In this document: in pieces, positions 8,333 to 16,720 of the stretch
Position numbering within the stretch: the first letter of the stretch is position 1
How the letters are laid out: each line of letters begins with the position of its first letter
Source of the DNA: Autumnicola patrickiae
GTDB taxonomy: Bacteria; Bacteroidota; Bacteroidia; Flavobacteriales; Flavobacteriaceae
DNA length: 64,000 nucleotides
NCBI RefSeq assembly: GCF_031846525.1
Contig: NZ_JAVRHM010000004.1
Location: 124,001-188,000, forward strand
Direction: 5' to 3'
Notes under the pieces: generated by a model
Database searches by the model: none
What the model saw: only the letters and a program-made list of their open reading frames with translations
Told to the model about the DNA's origin: nothing
Position numbers and translations under genes: made by a program

Positions 8333-9496
8333 ATGCTTTCACAACAAGATTTATCGTCATTATTTACTGAAACCAGGGCACATTCAGAATTGATATGTTC
8401 TTTTCTGGAAACCGAAGATTACGTGGTACAACCGAGGGAAAATGTATCTCCTCCAAAATGGCATTTAGGCCATACCACTTGGTTTTTTGAAGAATTTGTA
8501 CTCAAAGAGTACGCTGAAAATTATGAACTTTACGACAAAAATTCTGCATACGTATTCAACAGCTATTACGAAAGTGTTGGAGAAAAAGTAGTAAGAACCG
8601 ACCGCGGAAATCTTTCACGTCCAACCGTAGCCTGGGTTTATGCTTATAGAAATTATGTTACAAAAGCGATAATCCACTTTTTGGAAGAAACAAAAATCTC
8701 CAAGGAACTGTGCGGTGTACTTGAAATAGGTTGTCATCACGAAAAACAACATCAGGAACTACTTTTAACAGACATTAAATTTATCCTGGGCAACAATCCG
8801 TTACTTCCCATCTACAACAAACAGTTTGAAGAAAATCCAATCGAAGATTTTGAAGTCGAATGGATTAAAATTGAAGAAGGCGTGTACGAGATCGGGCATA
8901 AATCCAACGACTTTTGCTACGATAATGAGTTAGGTGTTCATAAGACTTACCTTCAAAATTTTGAGATTTCAACAAAACTGGTAACTAACAGGGAATATCT
9001 CGAATTTATAGAAGATGGAGGTTATAAAGATGTTTTGCTATGGCACGCCGAAGGCTGGGACTGGAAAAATACGAATAATATTAATGCTCCACTTTACTGG
9101 CATAAAATTGACGGAGACTGGCATCAATACACCCTTAGCGGATTAATCCGTTTAATTCCCGATGCTCCGGTTAACCATATATCTTATTTTGAAGCCTTTG
9201 CATATGCACAATGGAGAGAAATGCGCCTGCCTACAGAAGCCGAATGGGAGATTGCACAGAAGCAGTTCAACTGGGGAACTCGCTGGGAATGGACAGAAAG
9301 TGCTTATTCACCCTACCCGGGTTTTAAGACTGCCGAAGGGGCTTTAGGGGAATACAATGGAAAGTTTATGGTAAACCAGAAAGTATTAAGAGGAAGTTCT
9401 GTAGCCACTTCAGAAAAACACGCCCGTTATACTTACAGAAACTTTTTCCAACCAGAACTTCGGTGGCAATTTACAGGCCTGAGACTGGCAAAATAA
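8333..9496 (+). CDS. egtB: EgtB-like ergothioneine synthase (sulfoxide synthase)
   Basis: Non-haem iron enzyme that joins trimethylhistidine (hercynine) to a thiol donor using oxygen, forming the C-S bond of ergothioneine. It has 387 residues: an N-terminal DinB-like four-helix domain and a C-terminal formylglycine-generating-enzyme-like domain. The iron ligands fit His47 in PPKWHLGHTTWFFEEF and His136/His140 in HHEKQHQELL, matching the three-histidine facial triad of EgtB. The FGE part shows RLPTEAEWEIA and the closing ARYTYRNFF/TGLRLAK. egtD starts 12 bp downstream. No EgtA or EgtC glutamylcysteine genes are nearby, so it may use cysteine directly as some EgtB types do; that is inference. 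Confidence 0.92.
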   Translation: MLSQQDLSSLFTETRAHSELICSFLETEDYVVQPRENVSPPKWHLGHTTWFFEEFVLKEYAENYELYDKNSAYVFNSYYESVGEKVVRTDRGNLSRPTVAWVYAYRNYVTKAIIHFLEETKISKELCGVLEIGCHHEKQHQELLLTDIKFILGNNPLLPIYNKQFEENPIEDFEVEWIKIEEGVYEIGHKSNDFCYDNELGVHKTYLQNFEISTKLVTNREYLEFIEDGGYKDVLLWHAEGWDWKNTNNINAPLYWHKIDGDWHQYTLSGLIRLIPDAPVNHISYFEAFAYAQWREMRLPTEAEWEIAQKQFNWGTRWEWTESAYSPYPGFKTAEGALGEYNGKFMVNQKVLRGSSVATSEKHARYTYRNFFQPELRWQFTGLRLAK

Positions 9497-9508
9497 TCAA
9501 AACAATAC

Positions 9509-10471
9509 ATGAAGCCCACAACCGGATTTAAATCTGCATTCGAGGAAGATACCTATAAAGGCCTTAACAGTTACCCTAAATATTTACTTTCCAAATACAT
9601 CTATGATCAAAAAGGAGATAAACTTTTCCAGAAGATTATGGAAATGCCGGAATATTATTTAACTAAGTGTGAAACTGAAATTTTTAAAGGTAATACCCCG
9701 GCAATCGCAGATTCGTTCAATGGCCCTGATGGTTTTGATTTAATAGAATTAGGCGCTGGCGACGGTAAAAAAACAAAAATTCTTTTACGGCACCTCACTG
9801 AGAAAAATTATGAATTTACCTATCAGCCCGTGGACATTAGTCAGAATGTATTGGATGAACTGCAGTCTTCCCTTCTGGAAGAACTGCCCGACATTCAGAT
9901 AAAACCTCAGCAGGGAACTTATTTTAAAACCCTGGAGCGTCTTTCTGATTACAATACGAGAAAAAAAGTCATTCTTGTGTTGGGATCTAATATTGGAAAC
10001 CTGCTACACAAAGATGCGATAGACTTTCTTAAAAACATAAAGTCTTCTATGAGTCAAGAGGACATGCTCTTTATGGGCTTTGATCAAAAGAAAGATCCAC
10101 AAAAAATACTGGATGCTTATAATGATCCTGCCGGCATAACCGAAGCTTTTAACAAAAACCTACTTTCCAGGATAAACAGAGATTTAGATGCCGATTTTGA
10201 CCTGGATTCTTTTTTGCATTGGGAAACTTACGACCCCGAAACAGGAACAGCAAAAAGCTTTCTTGTAAGTAAAACAGAACAGCAAGTAAAAATACCGAAG
10301 CTGGAATTTACTGCACATTTTAAGGCCTGGGAAACTATACACACAGAAATTTCACAGAAATATGATGATGAAGTGGTGCACTGGCTGGCAGCCGAATCTG
10401 GTTTAAAGGTGGAGACTTCTTTTACCGATAAAAAGGAGTTTTATAGAAACTACGTGTTCAGGAAAGATTAG
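9509..10471 (+). CDS. egtD: L-histidine N(alpha)-methyltransferase EgtD
   Basis: SAM-dependent enzyme that trimethylates the alpha-amino group of histidine to hercynine, the substrate of EgtB. The 320-residue length is typical. Motifs are YYLTKCETEIF near the N-terminus, the SAM-binding DLIELGAGDGKKTKILL, PVDISQNVLDEL, and VLGSNIGNLLHKDAIDFL; the C-terminal part contains FTAHFKAWETIHTEISQKY. It is cotranscribed with egtB (12 bp gap), giving the minimal two-gene hercynine/ergothioneine pathway. The C-S lyase step (EgtE) is not in this operon. Identification is secure. Confidence 0.95.
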   Translation: MKPTTGFKSAFEEDTYKGLNSYPKYLLSKYIYDQKGDKLFQKIMEMPEYYLTKCETEIFKGNTPAIADSFNGPDGFDLIELGAGDGKKTKILLRHLTEKNYEFTYQPVDISQNVLDELQSSLLEELPDIQIKPQQGTYFKTLERLSDYNTRKKVILVLGSNIGNLLHKDAIDFLKNIKSSMSQEDMLFMGFDQKKDPQKILDAYNDPAGITEAFNKNLLSRINRDLDADFDLDSFLHWETYDPETGTAKSFLVSKTEQQVKIPKLEFTAHFKAWETIHTEISQKYDDEVVHWLAAESGLKVETSFTDKKEFYRNYVFRKD

Positions 10472-10548
10472 GTCCTTTAAATAACTCTTGATGTAACGCA
10501 ACCATTTACGGATGGATGCATCTTAATTGTAGTTCTAAAACAATCTCA

Positions 10549-11007
10549 ATGAAAAAATTAATATTCTGCATCGGAGTCCTATTTATACTTTCAGGATGTA
10601 ACGAAAACTGTGACGACACTGCATGCTTTACTCCGCCACCACCTTTTAACTTTGAATTTATAGATGCTGATACTGGCGAAAATCTTTTCACTAGCGGCAC
10701 TTTAGAAGAAGATGATATTTCAGTTACAAATCAAGCTGATAATTCTGAGAGATTTATCTCGGAGGATGATTATAATGTGCTGAACATTGGGGATATTGGC
10801 TGGGAAACAGAATCTGTGAATTACCTTATAGAAGTAGGTGAGAGGATTTCATTTTCGCTGTTGGTAGACGCTGAAAGAAGAAATGAAGATTGCTGCTCCT
10901 TTACCCGAATTAACAGTACAGAAATTCAGGATAGCGAATTTGAACATGCTGAAAACTCCGACTTAATTCGTATTTTAGTGGAAGTACCTAATGAAGAATT
11001 ATTATGA
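10549..11007 (+). CDS. Small lipoprotein, function unknown
   Basis: A 152-residue predicted lipoprotein with signal peptide MKKLIFCIGVLFILSGC, whose LSGC lipobox puts the lipidated cysteine at residue 17. The mature part is acidic, has a proline run (FTPPPPFNF) and two cysteine pairs (CNENCDDTAC near the start and CC at about residue 114). I chose the ATG at 10549, which gives a normal signal peptide; an upstream ATG adds 11 residues that would spoil it. The stop overlaps the start of the next gene in an ATGA, suggesting translational coupling to the DUF427 protein. I do not recognise the family. Confidence 0.75.
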   Translation: MKKLIFCIGVLFILSGCNENCDDTACFTPPPPFNFEFIDADTGENLFTSGTLEEDDISVTNQADNSERFISEDDYNVLNIGDIGWETESVNYLIEVGERISFSLLVDAERRNEDCCSFTRINSTEIQDSEFEHAENSDLIRILVEVPNEELL

Positions 11008-11285
11008 AAGCTATCTGGAACAACACGGTTATCGCTGAAAGTACCGACACAAAAATTGTGGAGAATAACCATTATTTTCCTATGAGCGATATTAAAGAGC
11101 AATATTTTAAATCAAGTGATACCCACACGCGCTGCCCCTGGAAAGGAAAAGCTTCTTATTTTACCATAGAAGTAGATAAAGAAAAAAATGAAGATGCCGC
11201 TTGGTTCTATCCTTCTGCAAGTAAGGCAGCAAAACCAATAGAGAACTATGTTGCCTTCTGGAAAGGAGTAAAAGTTACAGAATAA
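11004..11285 (+). CDS. DUF427 domain protein
   Basis: A 93-residue cytoplasmic protein matching the DUF427 pattern: KAIWNNTVIAESTDTKIVE, NHYFPMSDI, TRCPWKGKASYF and ENYVAFWKGVKV. The TRCPWKG/YVAFWKG pair is the family signature. No biochemical function is established for this family as far as I know. Its ATG overlaps the TGA of the upstream lipoprotein gene by four bases. Confidence 0.85.
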   Translation: MKAIWNNTVIAESTDTKIVENNHYFPMSDIKEQYFKSSDTHTRCPWKGKASYFTIEVDKEKNEDAAWFYPSASKAAKPIENYVAFWKGVKVTE

Positions 11286-11338
11286 TCTTCAGGGTTACTC
11301 CGGCAAGAATTGAGTAGTATTTTTATATTGCAGTAGCT

Positions 11339-11629
11339 TTATACTTCCAGTACGCTGTTTTCTGCAGCTGCAAAATCATTCCAGTTAAAACGATCGGCTT
11401 CAGTTTCATTTATCCATTCCCCATCAACAAGATAACGGAATTCGTAAGCCCTTTCGACAGGAAGATTCAACTGCCCCTTAAAAGTACCATTCTTCAGCTT
11501 CTTTAATTCTGTTTTTTTCCAGTCATTAAAATCCCCTGAAACTGCAACAGAAGAAGCTTCTTTAGCAGGTACGTTAAAAGTCACCTTACACTCTGGTTTA
11601 GATTTTAAATATTGTTTGGTGATAGCCAT
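11339..11629 (-). CDS. Single-domain protein with isoamylase-type (AMPK/CBM48) early set fold
   Basis: A 96-residue protein consisting almost entirely of one carbohydrate-binding early set domain: VTFNVPAKEASSVAVSGDFN, then DWKKTELKKLKNGTFKGQL and AYEFRYLVDGEWINETEADR. The SGDFNDW and YEFRYLVDG motifs are typical of glycogen-binding modules of AMP-kinase beta and branching enzymes. It has no catalytic domain or signal peptide, so it probably binds alpha-glucan or another partner in the cytoplasm. It is a single gene, convergent with the DUF427 gene, and separate from the aminotransferase behind it. Confidence 0.85.
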   Translation of the reverse strand: MAITKQYLKSKPECKVTFNVPAKEASSVAVSGDFNDWKKTELKKLKNGTFKGQLNLPVERAYEFRYLVDGEWINETEADRFNWNDFAAAENSVLEV

Positions 11630-11798
11630 GATTTAAATTTTTCAATTTATTCGGTAAAAATAAGAATTGAATTGATCTAAACTAATGGAAATGTATCTGT
11701 TGCGCAACTTTTATGGAATTGCGAAAAATGGCTTTTATATTCTACTGAAAATTCATTCTCAACACTCCAGTTTTAAGAATCTATAATTTTTTTTAACC

Positions 11799-12881
11799 CT
11801 ACCGCCTGCTTTTAAGCACCTGAAGTAATTTTTCTACCTCTTCTACCGTGTTAAAATAATGCATACTAACACGAATACCAGCTCCTCTTTGGGAGGCAAT
11901 GATGTTCTCACTTCTTAGAAACTTAAATAGTTTATCATCTCCCTTTATATTAAAGATCGATGAATGTTCCTTGCGCTCCACCACAAAATCTTCCAACAGC
12001 CCCAGTTCTGAAAACTTTTCTTTAGAAAAATCTTTCAGCTTCTGAACCTGTGCTTCAATTTTATCCATCCCCGTAGTCTGGAGTAGCTTTAAAGCAACAC
12101 TCAGGCTTCCGTAGTTTAAAGTATCCTGATGTCCCGGCTCAAACTTACCTATAAAATTCCCCTCGTGTGCCTTATATTTTCCCTGCAGTGAACCAAATCC
12201 AAGATGCTTCGGCTGAATCTTACCTGTCACATTTTCATTGAAAAGAATAAAACCATTACCATAACCACCATTCAGCCATTTATAGCTACTGCTTATCACC
12301 ACATCTAAGCCAGTGGAATCAAATTCAAATATCTCAGTTCCCAGAAACTGGGTGCCATCAGCAATAAAAATTGTTTCCGGAAATTCCTTTTTAATTTCTT
12401 TCAGGAACTCAATACTCAACTTAACACCGTTTATATATTGCACAATACTGAAGGCAAAAAAATCAGGTTGATGCTTTCTCAGTGCCACGCGAATATTATC
12501 CTCCAGATGAGCGTCGATCTCTGCATAAAAGCATTTAAAGTTCCTCGATTCTACAGGCCAGTTAATAGAAGGATAGTCATTTTTGATAAGCAATGCCTTC
12601 TTCGGTTTCTCCAGTCCCTCCAAAAGAGTATTGAATCCGTAGGAGAAATTAGGTACCAGTGCTACCCTTTCCGGCGCACAATTGAAAAATTTCCCTACAG
12701 TTTCCCGGACTTCGGTAAGTACCTCGCCCTGCTTTTCCTTTAAAACACTGGCAGAGACAAGAAAATCCAGGTCGTGATCCTGACGGAATTCGAAAACTTT
12801 TTCAGGTAAAAGACCTGAAGCTGCTGTATTTAAATAAGTGTAGTTCTTCAAAACCGGGAAGCCTTTTCTTAATTTATCCAT
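11799..12881 (-). CDS. Class V aminotransferase-fold PLP enzyme
   Basis: A 360-residue PLP-dependent enzyme of the class V (cysteine desulfurase/isopenicillin epimerase-like) superfamily. Evidence is the N-terminal YTYLNTAASGLLPEKVFEF, FIADGTQFLG (aspartate contacting the PLP pyridine), and SSSYKWLNGGYGNGFILF, whose lysine should bind PLP. The C-terminal small domain carries SIFNIKGDD and GAGIRVSMHYFNT. The substrate cannot be read from sequence. Desulfurases, kynureninases and the ergothioneine C-S lyase EgtE share this fold; the closeness to egtBD (about 1.3 kb) makes an EgtE-like role conceivable but unproven. The start is an ATG and the gene is divergent from the 2TM protein gene. Confidence 0.85.
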   Translation of the reverse strand: MDKLRKGFPVLKNYTYLNTAASGLLPEKVFEFRQDHDLDFLVSASVLKEKQGEVLTEVRETVGKFFNCAPERVALVPNFSYGFNTLLEGLEKPKKALLIKNDYPSINWPVESRNFKCFYAEIDAHLEDNIRVALRKHQPDFFAFSIVQYINGVKLSIEFLKEIKKEFPETIFIADGTQFLGTEIFEFDSTGLDVVISSSYKWLNGGYGNGFILFNENVTGKIQPKHLGFGSLQGKYKAHEGNFIGKFEPGHQDTLNYGSLSVALKLLQTTGMDKIEAQVQKLKDFSKEKFSELGLLEDFVVERKEHSSIFNIKGDDKLFKFLRSENIIASQRGAGIRVSMHYFNTVEEVEKLLQVLKSRR

Positions 12882-12911
12882 AGGTGACGGGCTATTCTTT
12901 TTTAAAAAATG

Positions 12912-12919
12912 TAAATTTG
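12912..12919 (+). promoter_or_regulatory. -7 box upstream of the 2TM-protein gene
   Basis: TAAATTTG is an exact TAnnTTTG match, 24 bp before the ATG at 12944. It lies inside a possible upstream extension of the coding frame and so supports the downstream start. Confidence 0.55.
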
Positions 12920-12943
12920 ATATACACTAAAGTACTTTTAATT

Positions 12944-13387
12944 ATGCTCTCTAAAAAGAAAAACAACTCCAAACTGGATGCAGAAAACAGGGAACTCTAT
13001 GAATATGCACGCAAAAGAACCCTTCAGAAGAAAAGGCTGTTTCAGCATTTTGTGGTATTTCTTATAGGAGCGGTGTTTTTGATCGTTTTAAATACAGTAA
13101 TTGGATATCAGGAAGATTTCCAGCCTCTTGGCTATTACTGGTTTGTATGGGCGGTGCTGCTATGGACATTGATTTTTCTTGTACATTTCTTTAATGTTTT
13201 TGTAATTCACACTTTTATGGGCAAGGAATGGCAGGACAGACAAATGGAACTGCTGGTTAAAAAGCAAAAGGAAAAAATAGCCAAAATGCAGGGACAAGTA
13301 GAAAAAGATTATCCTGCACCAGAAACTAAGGAAACCACTAACAAAAAAATTGATCCTGAAACACCTCATAAACCTCTTAATTCCTAA
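12944..13387 (+). CDS. 2TM-domain membrane protein
   Basis: A 147-residue protein with a basic, helical N-terminus (residues 1-35), two membrane segments around HFVVFLIGAVFLIVLNTVIG and WFVWAVLLWTLIFLVHFFNV, and a charged C-terminal tail of about 60 residues. This is the layout of the 2TM domain family, common in Bacteroidota and sometimes fused to sensor kinases; its function is unknown. I placed the start at the ATG at 12944, because residues before it are encoded by the promoter region and a TAnnTTTG box. folA begins 5 bp after the stop, so the two are one transcription unit. Confidence 0.85.
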   Translation: MLSKKKNNSKLDAENRELYEYARKRTLQKKRLFQHFVVFLIGAVFLIVLNTVIGYQEDFQPLGYYWFVWAVLLWTLIFLVHFFNVFVIHTFMGKEWQDRQMELLVKKQKEKIAKMQGQVEKDYPAPETKETTNKKIDPETPHKPLNS

Positions 13388-13392
13388 AACTC

Positions 13393-13878
13393 ATGATTAC
13401 AATGGTAGCGGCGGCGGCCGAAAACAATGCATTAGGAAAAGAAAATGACCTTGTATGGCATTTGCCCGATGATTTTAAGCGTTTTAAAAAGATCACCTCC
13501 GGACATCACATTATCATGGGCCGCAAAACTTTTGAATCTTTCCCAAAACTCCTGCCCAATCGCACACACGTAATCATTACCCGAAAAAAAGATTATCAGC
13601 CAGAAGATACTATCGTGGTACATTCTCTTGAAGATGCTCTGAAATCTACCGGAAATGACGACAAGGTTTTTGTTATTGGCGGTGGCGAAATTTATAAACT
13701 TGCCATAGAAAAAGCAGACAAAATTGAGCTTACAAGGGTCCACGGCACTTTTGAAGCAGATACATTTTTCCCCGAGATTGACCCTGAAAAATGGCAAATA
13801 TCATCTGAAGAATTTCATCCAAAGGACGATAAACACGACTATTCCTTTACCTACATCACTTATGAACGCCGGAAGTAG
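13393..13878 (+). CDS. folA: Dihydrofolate reductase
   Basis: Reduces dihydrofolate to tetrahydrofolate with NADPH, closing the cycle opened by ThyA. The 161-residue protein shows VAAAAENNALGKENDLVWHL (substrate loop and the WHLP motif), the active-site acid in LPDDFKRFK, IIMGRKTFESFP (NADPH binding), and VFVIGGGEIYKLAI. It belongs to the single-domain chromosomal type rather than plasmid-borne resistance forms. The next gene starts inside it with a 17 bp overlap, suggesting coupled translation. Confidence 0.96.
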   Translation: MITMVAAAAENNALGKENDLVWHLPDDFKRFKKITSGHHIIMGRKTFESFPKLLPNRTHVIITRKKDYQPEDTIVVHSLEDALKSTGNDDKVFVIGGGEIYKLAIEKADKIELTRVHGTFEADTFFPEIDPEKWQISSEEFHPKDDKHDYSFTYITYERRK

Positions 13879-14728
13879 ATTTTCTGAAGTCATAAAACAG
13901 GCGGCGGAAGAAAATGGCTTTTCAACAAATAACTTCCAGTCCCTTACGGGTGGGGACATTAATGATGTTTTTCTCATAGAAACCACTACTTCAGAAAAGC
14001 TGGTCATTAAAATAAACGACAGCAATAAATATCCTGGTATGTTCGAGGCAGAAAGAGCAGGGCTTGACGAACTTCGAAAAGCTGAAGTTATTGATGTTCC
14101 TAAAGGACTTTTTACAGGAGAAGTGCAGGATCAGTCATATCTTATTTTGCAGTATATAGATACATCCAATAAAGTTTCAGACTTTTGGGAAGTTTTTGGA
14201 GAACAAATGGCTGCTCTGCATAGAACAACCTCCAAAGATTTCGGTTTTGAAACAGACAATTATATTGGCAGCCTTCCGCAGTACAACAAAAGCTGTGATT
14301 CTGCATCAGAATTTTATATTTCCCAACGGTTGGAACCTCAGCTGGAAATGGCAAAGAATGCGGGTTACAATCTGGGGAACATCAAAAATTTCCTGAAAAA
14401 CGCTTCAGAATTAATTCCAAATGAACCTCCTACCCTAGTCCACGGAGATCTCTGGGGTGGAAACTTTATTGTTAATTCCAAGGGGCTTCCCTGTCTTATA
14501 GATCCTGCTGTAGCTTACGCGCCCCGCGAGATGGATCTTGCTATGATGAAACTTTTTGGAGGTTTCGATACTCAGCTTTTCAAAAGCTATAATTCTCATT
14601 TTCCACTTGAACCCGGTTTTGAAGAGAGAGTCCCATTGTGGCAACTGTATTACCTCCTCGTTCACCTTAACATCTTTGGATCCAGCTACAAAAATTCGGT
14701 GGAAAAGATCATCCGCCGCTATTCTTGA
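13862..14728 (+). CDS. Fructosamine/ketosamine-3-kinase family protein
   Basis: A 288-residue kinase that in characterised relatives phosphorylates sugars attached to protein lysines, triggering deglycation. It carries FSTNNFQSLTGGDINDVFLI (nucleotide-binding start), KLVIKIN with the ATP-binding lysine, the catalytic HGDLWGGNFIVNSKG, and the metal-binding IDPAVAYAPREMDLAM; these follow the family plan closely. The ATG at 13862 lies inside the end of folA and gives the normal N-terminus NAGSRFSEVIKQAAEENG; an upstream start would translate much of folA in another frame. Probably cotranscribed with folA and the 2TM gene. Confidence 0.92.
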   Translation: MNAGSRFSEVIKQAAEENGFSTNNFQSLTGGDINDVFLIETTTSEKLVIKINDSNKYPGMFEAERAGLDELRKAEVIDVPKGLFTGEVQDQSYLILQYIDTSNKVSDFWEVFGEQMAALHRTTSKDFGFETDNYIGSLPQYNKSCDSASEFYISQRLEPQLEMAKNAGYNLGNIKNFLKNASELIPNEPPTLVHGDLWGGNFIVNSKGLPCLIDPAVAYAPREMDLAMMKLFGGFDTQLFKSYNSHFPLEPGFEERVPLWQLYYLLVHLNIFGSSYKNSVEKIIRRYS

Positions 14729-14829
14729 TTTCACACTTCTTAACAGTAGAAAATTATCTTTTAGCAGTTTCTTAGCTAGGAACTTGCGACCTGCTTCTTA
14801 TCTTCAATTCTCACAATAAAAAATTGAAT

Positions 14830-15330
14830 ATGAGCACGAAGAATTTAAATCATAAAGAAGCAAAAGAGAAACTTATTAACCTGGTAAATGATATTAAAGC
14901 CGGATTTCTGGCCACCGGATTGACCAAAAAACCGGTAAGCGCCATTCCCATGTCTACCAAAAAAGTTGATGATGAAGGAAATCTTTGGTTTTTAAGTAGT
15001 ATGAACAGTGATCATAATGCCGATATTACAAAGGACTCCGATGTACAAATGCTCTACAGCGACAACAGCGATATGGAGTTTATAAGCATTTTTGGAACAG
15101 CCTCTATAGTTACTGATGACAATATCCTTAAGGATTTCTATTCTAAAATAGATGATGCATGGTTCTCGGGGCCAGATGATCCAAGCCTTTCGGCAATTAA
15201 AATTGTACCAAAGGAAGCTTATTACTGGGACACGAAACAAAATAAATACATCACCCTTTTTAAAATGGGACTTGCAGCCCTTGGTGGGGATCAGGAAGAT
15301 ATAGGTGAAAAAGGAAAATTGAATATATAA
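14830..15330 (+). CDS. General stress protein 26-like flavin-binding protein (PNPOx-like split barrel)
   Basis: A 166-residue protein of the pyridoxamine-phosphate-oxidase-like split-barrel fold, general stress protein 26 subgroup. Visible family features are GFLATGLTKKPVSAIPMSTK, DDEGNLWFLSSMNSDH, ISIFGTASIV and the tail KIVPKEAYYWD. These proteins usually bind flavin; no specific reaction can be read here. An in-frame TTG six bases upstream exists, but the ATG at 14830 gives the sensible start. A strong terminator follows, so this gene ends its transcript. Confidence 0.85.
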   Translation: MSTKNLNHKEAKEKLINLVNDIKAGFLATGLTKKPVSAIPMSTKKVDDEGNLWFLSSMNSDHNADITKDSDVQMLYSDNSDMEFISIFGTASIVTDDNILKDFYSKIDDAWFSGPDDPSLSAIKIVPKEAYYWDTKQNKYITLFKMGLAALGGDQEDIGEKGKLNI

Positions 15331-15359
15331 AGACTTTTTTGGTGAATTAATTAATTTCA

Positions 15360-15397
15360 AGACCTCGTAATAATTCAATTATTATGAGGTCTTTTTT
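15360..15397 (+). terminator. Rho-independent terminator
   Basis: AGACCTCGTAATAA (15360-15373) pairs with TTATTATGAGGTCT (15379-15392), with one G-T pair and a five-base loop, then runs into TTTTT. It separates the stress-protein gene from fabD. Confidence 0.85.
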
Positions 15398-15431
15398 ATT
15401 ATGCATATTTTAGCGCCTTAAAACAAAAAGC

Positions 15432-16313
15432 ATGAACGCATATATTTTTCCTGGTCAGGGAGCACAATTTTCGGGAATGGGATTAGACCTTTATGAAAAA
15501 TCCCCGGAGGCGCAGCGATTGTTTAACAGGGCAAACAAAATTCTGGGATTTTCTATAACCGATATAATGTTTGAAGGAACTCCGGAAGAACTAAAGCAAA
15601 CAAAGGTTACCCAGCCCGCTGTTTTTCTACATTCCGTTATACTAAGTAAAGCTTTAGGGGAAAGCTTTAAACCAGATATGGTTGCAGGACATTCCCTTGG
15701 GGAATTTTCTGCATTAGTGGCTAACGGCGTTTTAAGCTTTGAAGAAGGTTTAAAACTGGTGCAAAAGCGTGCAATGGCCATGCAAAAAGCTTGCGAATTG
15801 CAGCCATCTACAATGGCTGCAGTATTGGGTCTGGAAGACGAAATTGTGGAAGCGATTTGTGCAGATGTAGAAGGAGTAGTGGTCGCTGCCAATTATAACT
15901 GCCCGGGTCAACTTGTGATTTCCGGAGAAGTGGAAGCTGTGGAAAAAGCTTGTGAAGAGTTAAAAGATAAAGGTGCACGCAGGGCAATGGTTTTGCCTGT
16001 AGGCGGAGCATTTCACTCTCCCTTAATGGAACCAGCGAGAAAGGAGCTTGCTGATGCAATTGAGAAATCTACATTTAATAAACCAACCTGCCCGATTTAT
16101 CAAAACGTAAGCACTTTTGCAGTTACAGATCCTGCGGAAATTAAAAAGAACCTCGTATTTCAATTAACTGCACCTGTAAAATGGACACAGTCGGTACAGA
16201 ATATGATCAAAGACGGAGCAAAGACTTTTACTGAAGTTGGCCCTGGAAAAGTACTACAGGGACTTGTAAAGAAAATCGACCGCAGCGCAGAAGTTAAATC
16301 GGGAGAGATTTAA
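15432..16313 (+). CDS. fabD: Malonyl-CoA--ACP transacylase
   Basis: Loads malonyl groups onto acyl carrier protein for type II fatty acid synthesis in the cytoplasm. The 293-residue length is standard. The protein begins AYIFPGQGAQFSGMG, has the catalytic serine in VAGHSLGEFSAL (Ser88), the arginine in VQKRAMAMQ and the catalytic histidine in GGAFHSPLM, and ends with FTEVGPGKVLQGLVKKI. No other fab genes are adjacent. A TATTTTAG sequence about 20 bp upstream (15406-15413) resembles a degenerate -7 box. Secure. Confidence 0.96.
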   Translation: MNAYIFPGQGAQFSGMGLDLYEKSPEAQRLFNRANKILGFSITDIMFEGTPEELKQTKVTQPAVFLHSVILSKALGESFKPDMVAGHSLGEFSALVANGVLSFEEGLKLVQKRAMAMQKACELQPSTMAAVLGLEDEIVEAICADVEGVVVAANYNCPGQLVISGEVEAVEKACEELKDKGARRAMVLPVGGAFHSPLMEPARKELADAIEKSTFNKPTCPIYQNVSTFAVTDPAEIKKNLVFQLTAPVKWTQSVQNMIKDGAKTFTEVGPGKVLQGLVKKIDRSAEVKSGEI

Positions 16314-16408
16314 AATTGTCATGTCAACCATGTCCATACATTCGGAACGGGCTTCAATATAATCTGAATTTAAGAAAATGAATAAGAGGAAAGTGGAGAG
16401 TGAAAAGT

Positions 16409-16442
16409 CTTCAGTTTAAGATCGAAATTATCAGTTTTGATC
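16409..16442. repeat. Diverged copy of the dispersed repeat
   Basis: CTTCAGTTTAAG is followed by ATCGAAATTATCAGTTTTGATC, a decayed form of the core with the CTTCAGTT(T)AAG flank, and is preceded by the purine-rich AAGAGGAAAGTGGAGAG. The core arms (GATCGAAA/TTTTGATC) still form an imperfect palindrome. Confidence 0.45.
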
Positions 16443-16640
16443 CGGCCTATCGAAAATTTATCGTAAAATTTGAAATGAAGGCACCGTAAAATTTTATGCT
16501 GTTTGAGCTGTTCAGAAATTTGTACTTAAGAAAGACACGACAGCGAGTTCATAAAATTTAGGTGTCGAATGAAAAATTTAGATAAAGTTTCGTAAGCCTT
16601 GATTTTTTGTTTCTTTTTCATCTAAGGAAAAAGAAAGAGA
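16441..16640. repeat. Structured non-coding element, probably an interspersed repeat
   Basis: About 200 bp with no coding frame in the 444 bp spacer after fabD. It contains an imperfect inverted repeat (arm 16480-16513 with GCACCGTAAAATTTTATG, arm 16539-16566 with CATAAAATTTAGGTGTC) and then a perfect ten-base hairpin, TTTCTTTTTC/GAAAAAGAAA (16610-16636). From memory, similar blocks ending in this C/T-rich hairpin recur in spacers of other flavobacterial genomes, but only one copy is present here. Confidence 0.45.
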
Positions 16641-16673
16641 AGCTTTAGAATTAAGCTCCCAATTGTGAAGAAT

Positions 16674-16695
16674 GCCGATAATGGCCATTTTGAAG
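16674..16695. repeat. Dispersed repeat copy
   Basis: GCCGATAATGGCCATTTTGAAG matches the dispersed core with changes at the centre. It sits 26 bp before a terminator hairpin. Confidence 0.5.
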
Positions 16696-16720
16696 TATGG
16701 TCTTTTTGATTGAAAAAACT

